DNA of 5,493 nt from Chloroflexota bacterium (GTDB lineage Bacteria; Chloroflexota; Limnocylindria; Limnocylindrales; CSP1-4): NCBI GenBank assembly GCA_030271555.1, contig JARXKQ010000098.1, forward strand, positions 1-5,493. The letters run 5' to 3'. A program made the translations under genes and the position numbers. Position 1 is the first letter of the stretch; the number at the start of each line of letters is the position of its first letter. Positions 5,258 to 5,493 of this stretch are shown here, piece by piece. The notes under the pieces were generated by a model that was not told where the DNA came from, ran no database searches, and saw only the letters and a program-made list of their open reading frames with translations.

Positions 5258-5272
5258 GACGCGCGGCCAAGG
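5258..5272 (-). other. Apparent one-base frameshift in the MMPL gene
   Basis: Upstream codons read LPAGLAILG in one frame, and the family-expected continuation RVDAF lies in the next frame. The switch fits loss of one base in the GGCCGCGC run near 5262-5268; adding one C would give LGPRVDAF, as in MMPL proteins. No convincing slippery heptamer for programmed -1 shifting is seen. Sequencing or assembly error, or a genuine mutation, are the leading explanations. Confidence 0.75.
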
Positions 5273-5493
5273 ATGGCCAGACCCGCCGGCAGCAGCGTCA
5301 AGGCGGCGCTGACCGCGAGAGCGACGACCGCCGCGCCGGCGATGCCGACCGACCGCAGCACCATGAACTCGAATAGCACCAGCCCGCCCAGGCCCAGCAG
5401 CACAGTCAGACCGGAGAAGAAGACGGCGCGACCGGCTGTGCCCACCGTCTCCGCGACAGCCGCGTTGATCGCCGCGCGATCGAGCTCGCCGGT
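5266..5493 (-). CDS. MMPL transporter, end of the first membrane domain (upstream frame; partial at the right edge)
   Basis: The minus-strand frame entering from the right edge reads TGELDRAAINAAVAETVGTA, then GRAVFFSGLTVLLGLGG, then two more hydrophobic helices ending LTLLPAGLAILG. This is the TM4-TM6 part of the N-terminal half of an MMPL-family exporter; AGRAVFFSGLTV is a strongly conserved block there. TM1-TM3 and the first extracytoplasmic loop lie beyond the window. Homology in this frame stops at about 5266; the frame stays open to a stop at 4936, but its arginine- and serine-rich product (such as long SCRRCSCCCC-type runs) is a shadow of the true frame. With the downstream fragment this makes one transporter gene split by a one-base shift. 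Any promoter is outside the window. Confidence 0.85.

Noticed and set aside
4936..5265. Continuation of the upstream MMPL frame past 5266 as genuine protein
   Set aside because: The product becomes rich in Arg, Ser and Cys without helices, while the neighbouring frame carries perfect MMPL features.
1..5493. CRISPR array, insertion sequence or toxin-antitoxin pair
   Set aside because: No regularly spaced direct repeats, no transposase or terminal repeats of a full IS, and no small paired ORFs with supporting motifs were found.

Overview
The window is GC-rich bacterial chromosomal DNA with densely packed genes. Four protein-coding loci and one tRNA gene can be supported. From left to right they are: the first 264 residues of a low-specificity L-threonine aldolase (minus strand, cut by the left edge); a complete tRNA-Asp(GTC) with an encoded CCA end (plus); a 249-bp non-coding stretch carrying a striking long-range inverted repeat; an MshB/Mca-like PIG-L family zinc deacetylase (minus); an enoyl-ACP-reductase-like (FabL/FabI type) short-chain dehydrogenase (plus); and a large minus-strand MMPL-family transporter gene. 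The transporter gene is interrupted by an apparent one-base frameshift, is fused in frame at its C-terminus to a CrtC/AttH-type lipocalin-like domain, and runs off the right edge.

The organism cannot be named securely. High GC, an MshB/Mca-like deacetylase, an MMPL transporter and, above all, the apparent leaderless starts suggest an Actinomycetota- or Chloroflexota/Dormibacterota-like lineage; this is inference. All three protein start sites visible in the window have a -10-like hexamer ending only 8 or 9 nt before the start codon, no recognisable -35, and no Shine-Dalgarno sequence.

Regulatory layout: two divergent promoter pairs are visible. One lies between the threonine aldolase and tRNA-Asp (69 bp between the ATG and the tRNA 5' end). 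The other lies between the deacetylase and the reductase, where only 26 bp separate the two start codons and the two -10 hexamers overlap by two bases. The reductase and the transporter fusion converge and overlap tail to tail by 4 bp, their stop codons sharing bases.

The most interesting object is the fusion protein. The last MMPL transmembrane helix is followed by a segment that reads like a lipoprotein signal peptide (positive n-region, hydrophobic core, lipobox ending in Cys), then a proline-rich linker, then a complete CrtC/AttH-like domain. An added 13th hydrophobic segment would place this domain outside the membrane, so the gene probably couples export of a hydrophobic molecule to a lipid- or isoprenoid-binding or -modifying domain on the cell surface. 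With a fatty-acid-type enoyl reductase and an amino-sugar deacetylase next door, an envelope-lipid theme is possible but unproven.
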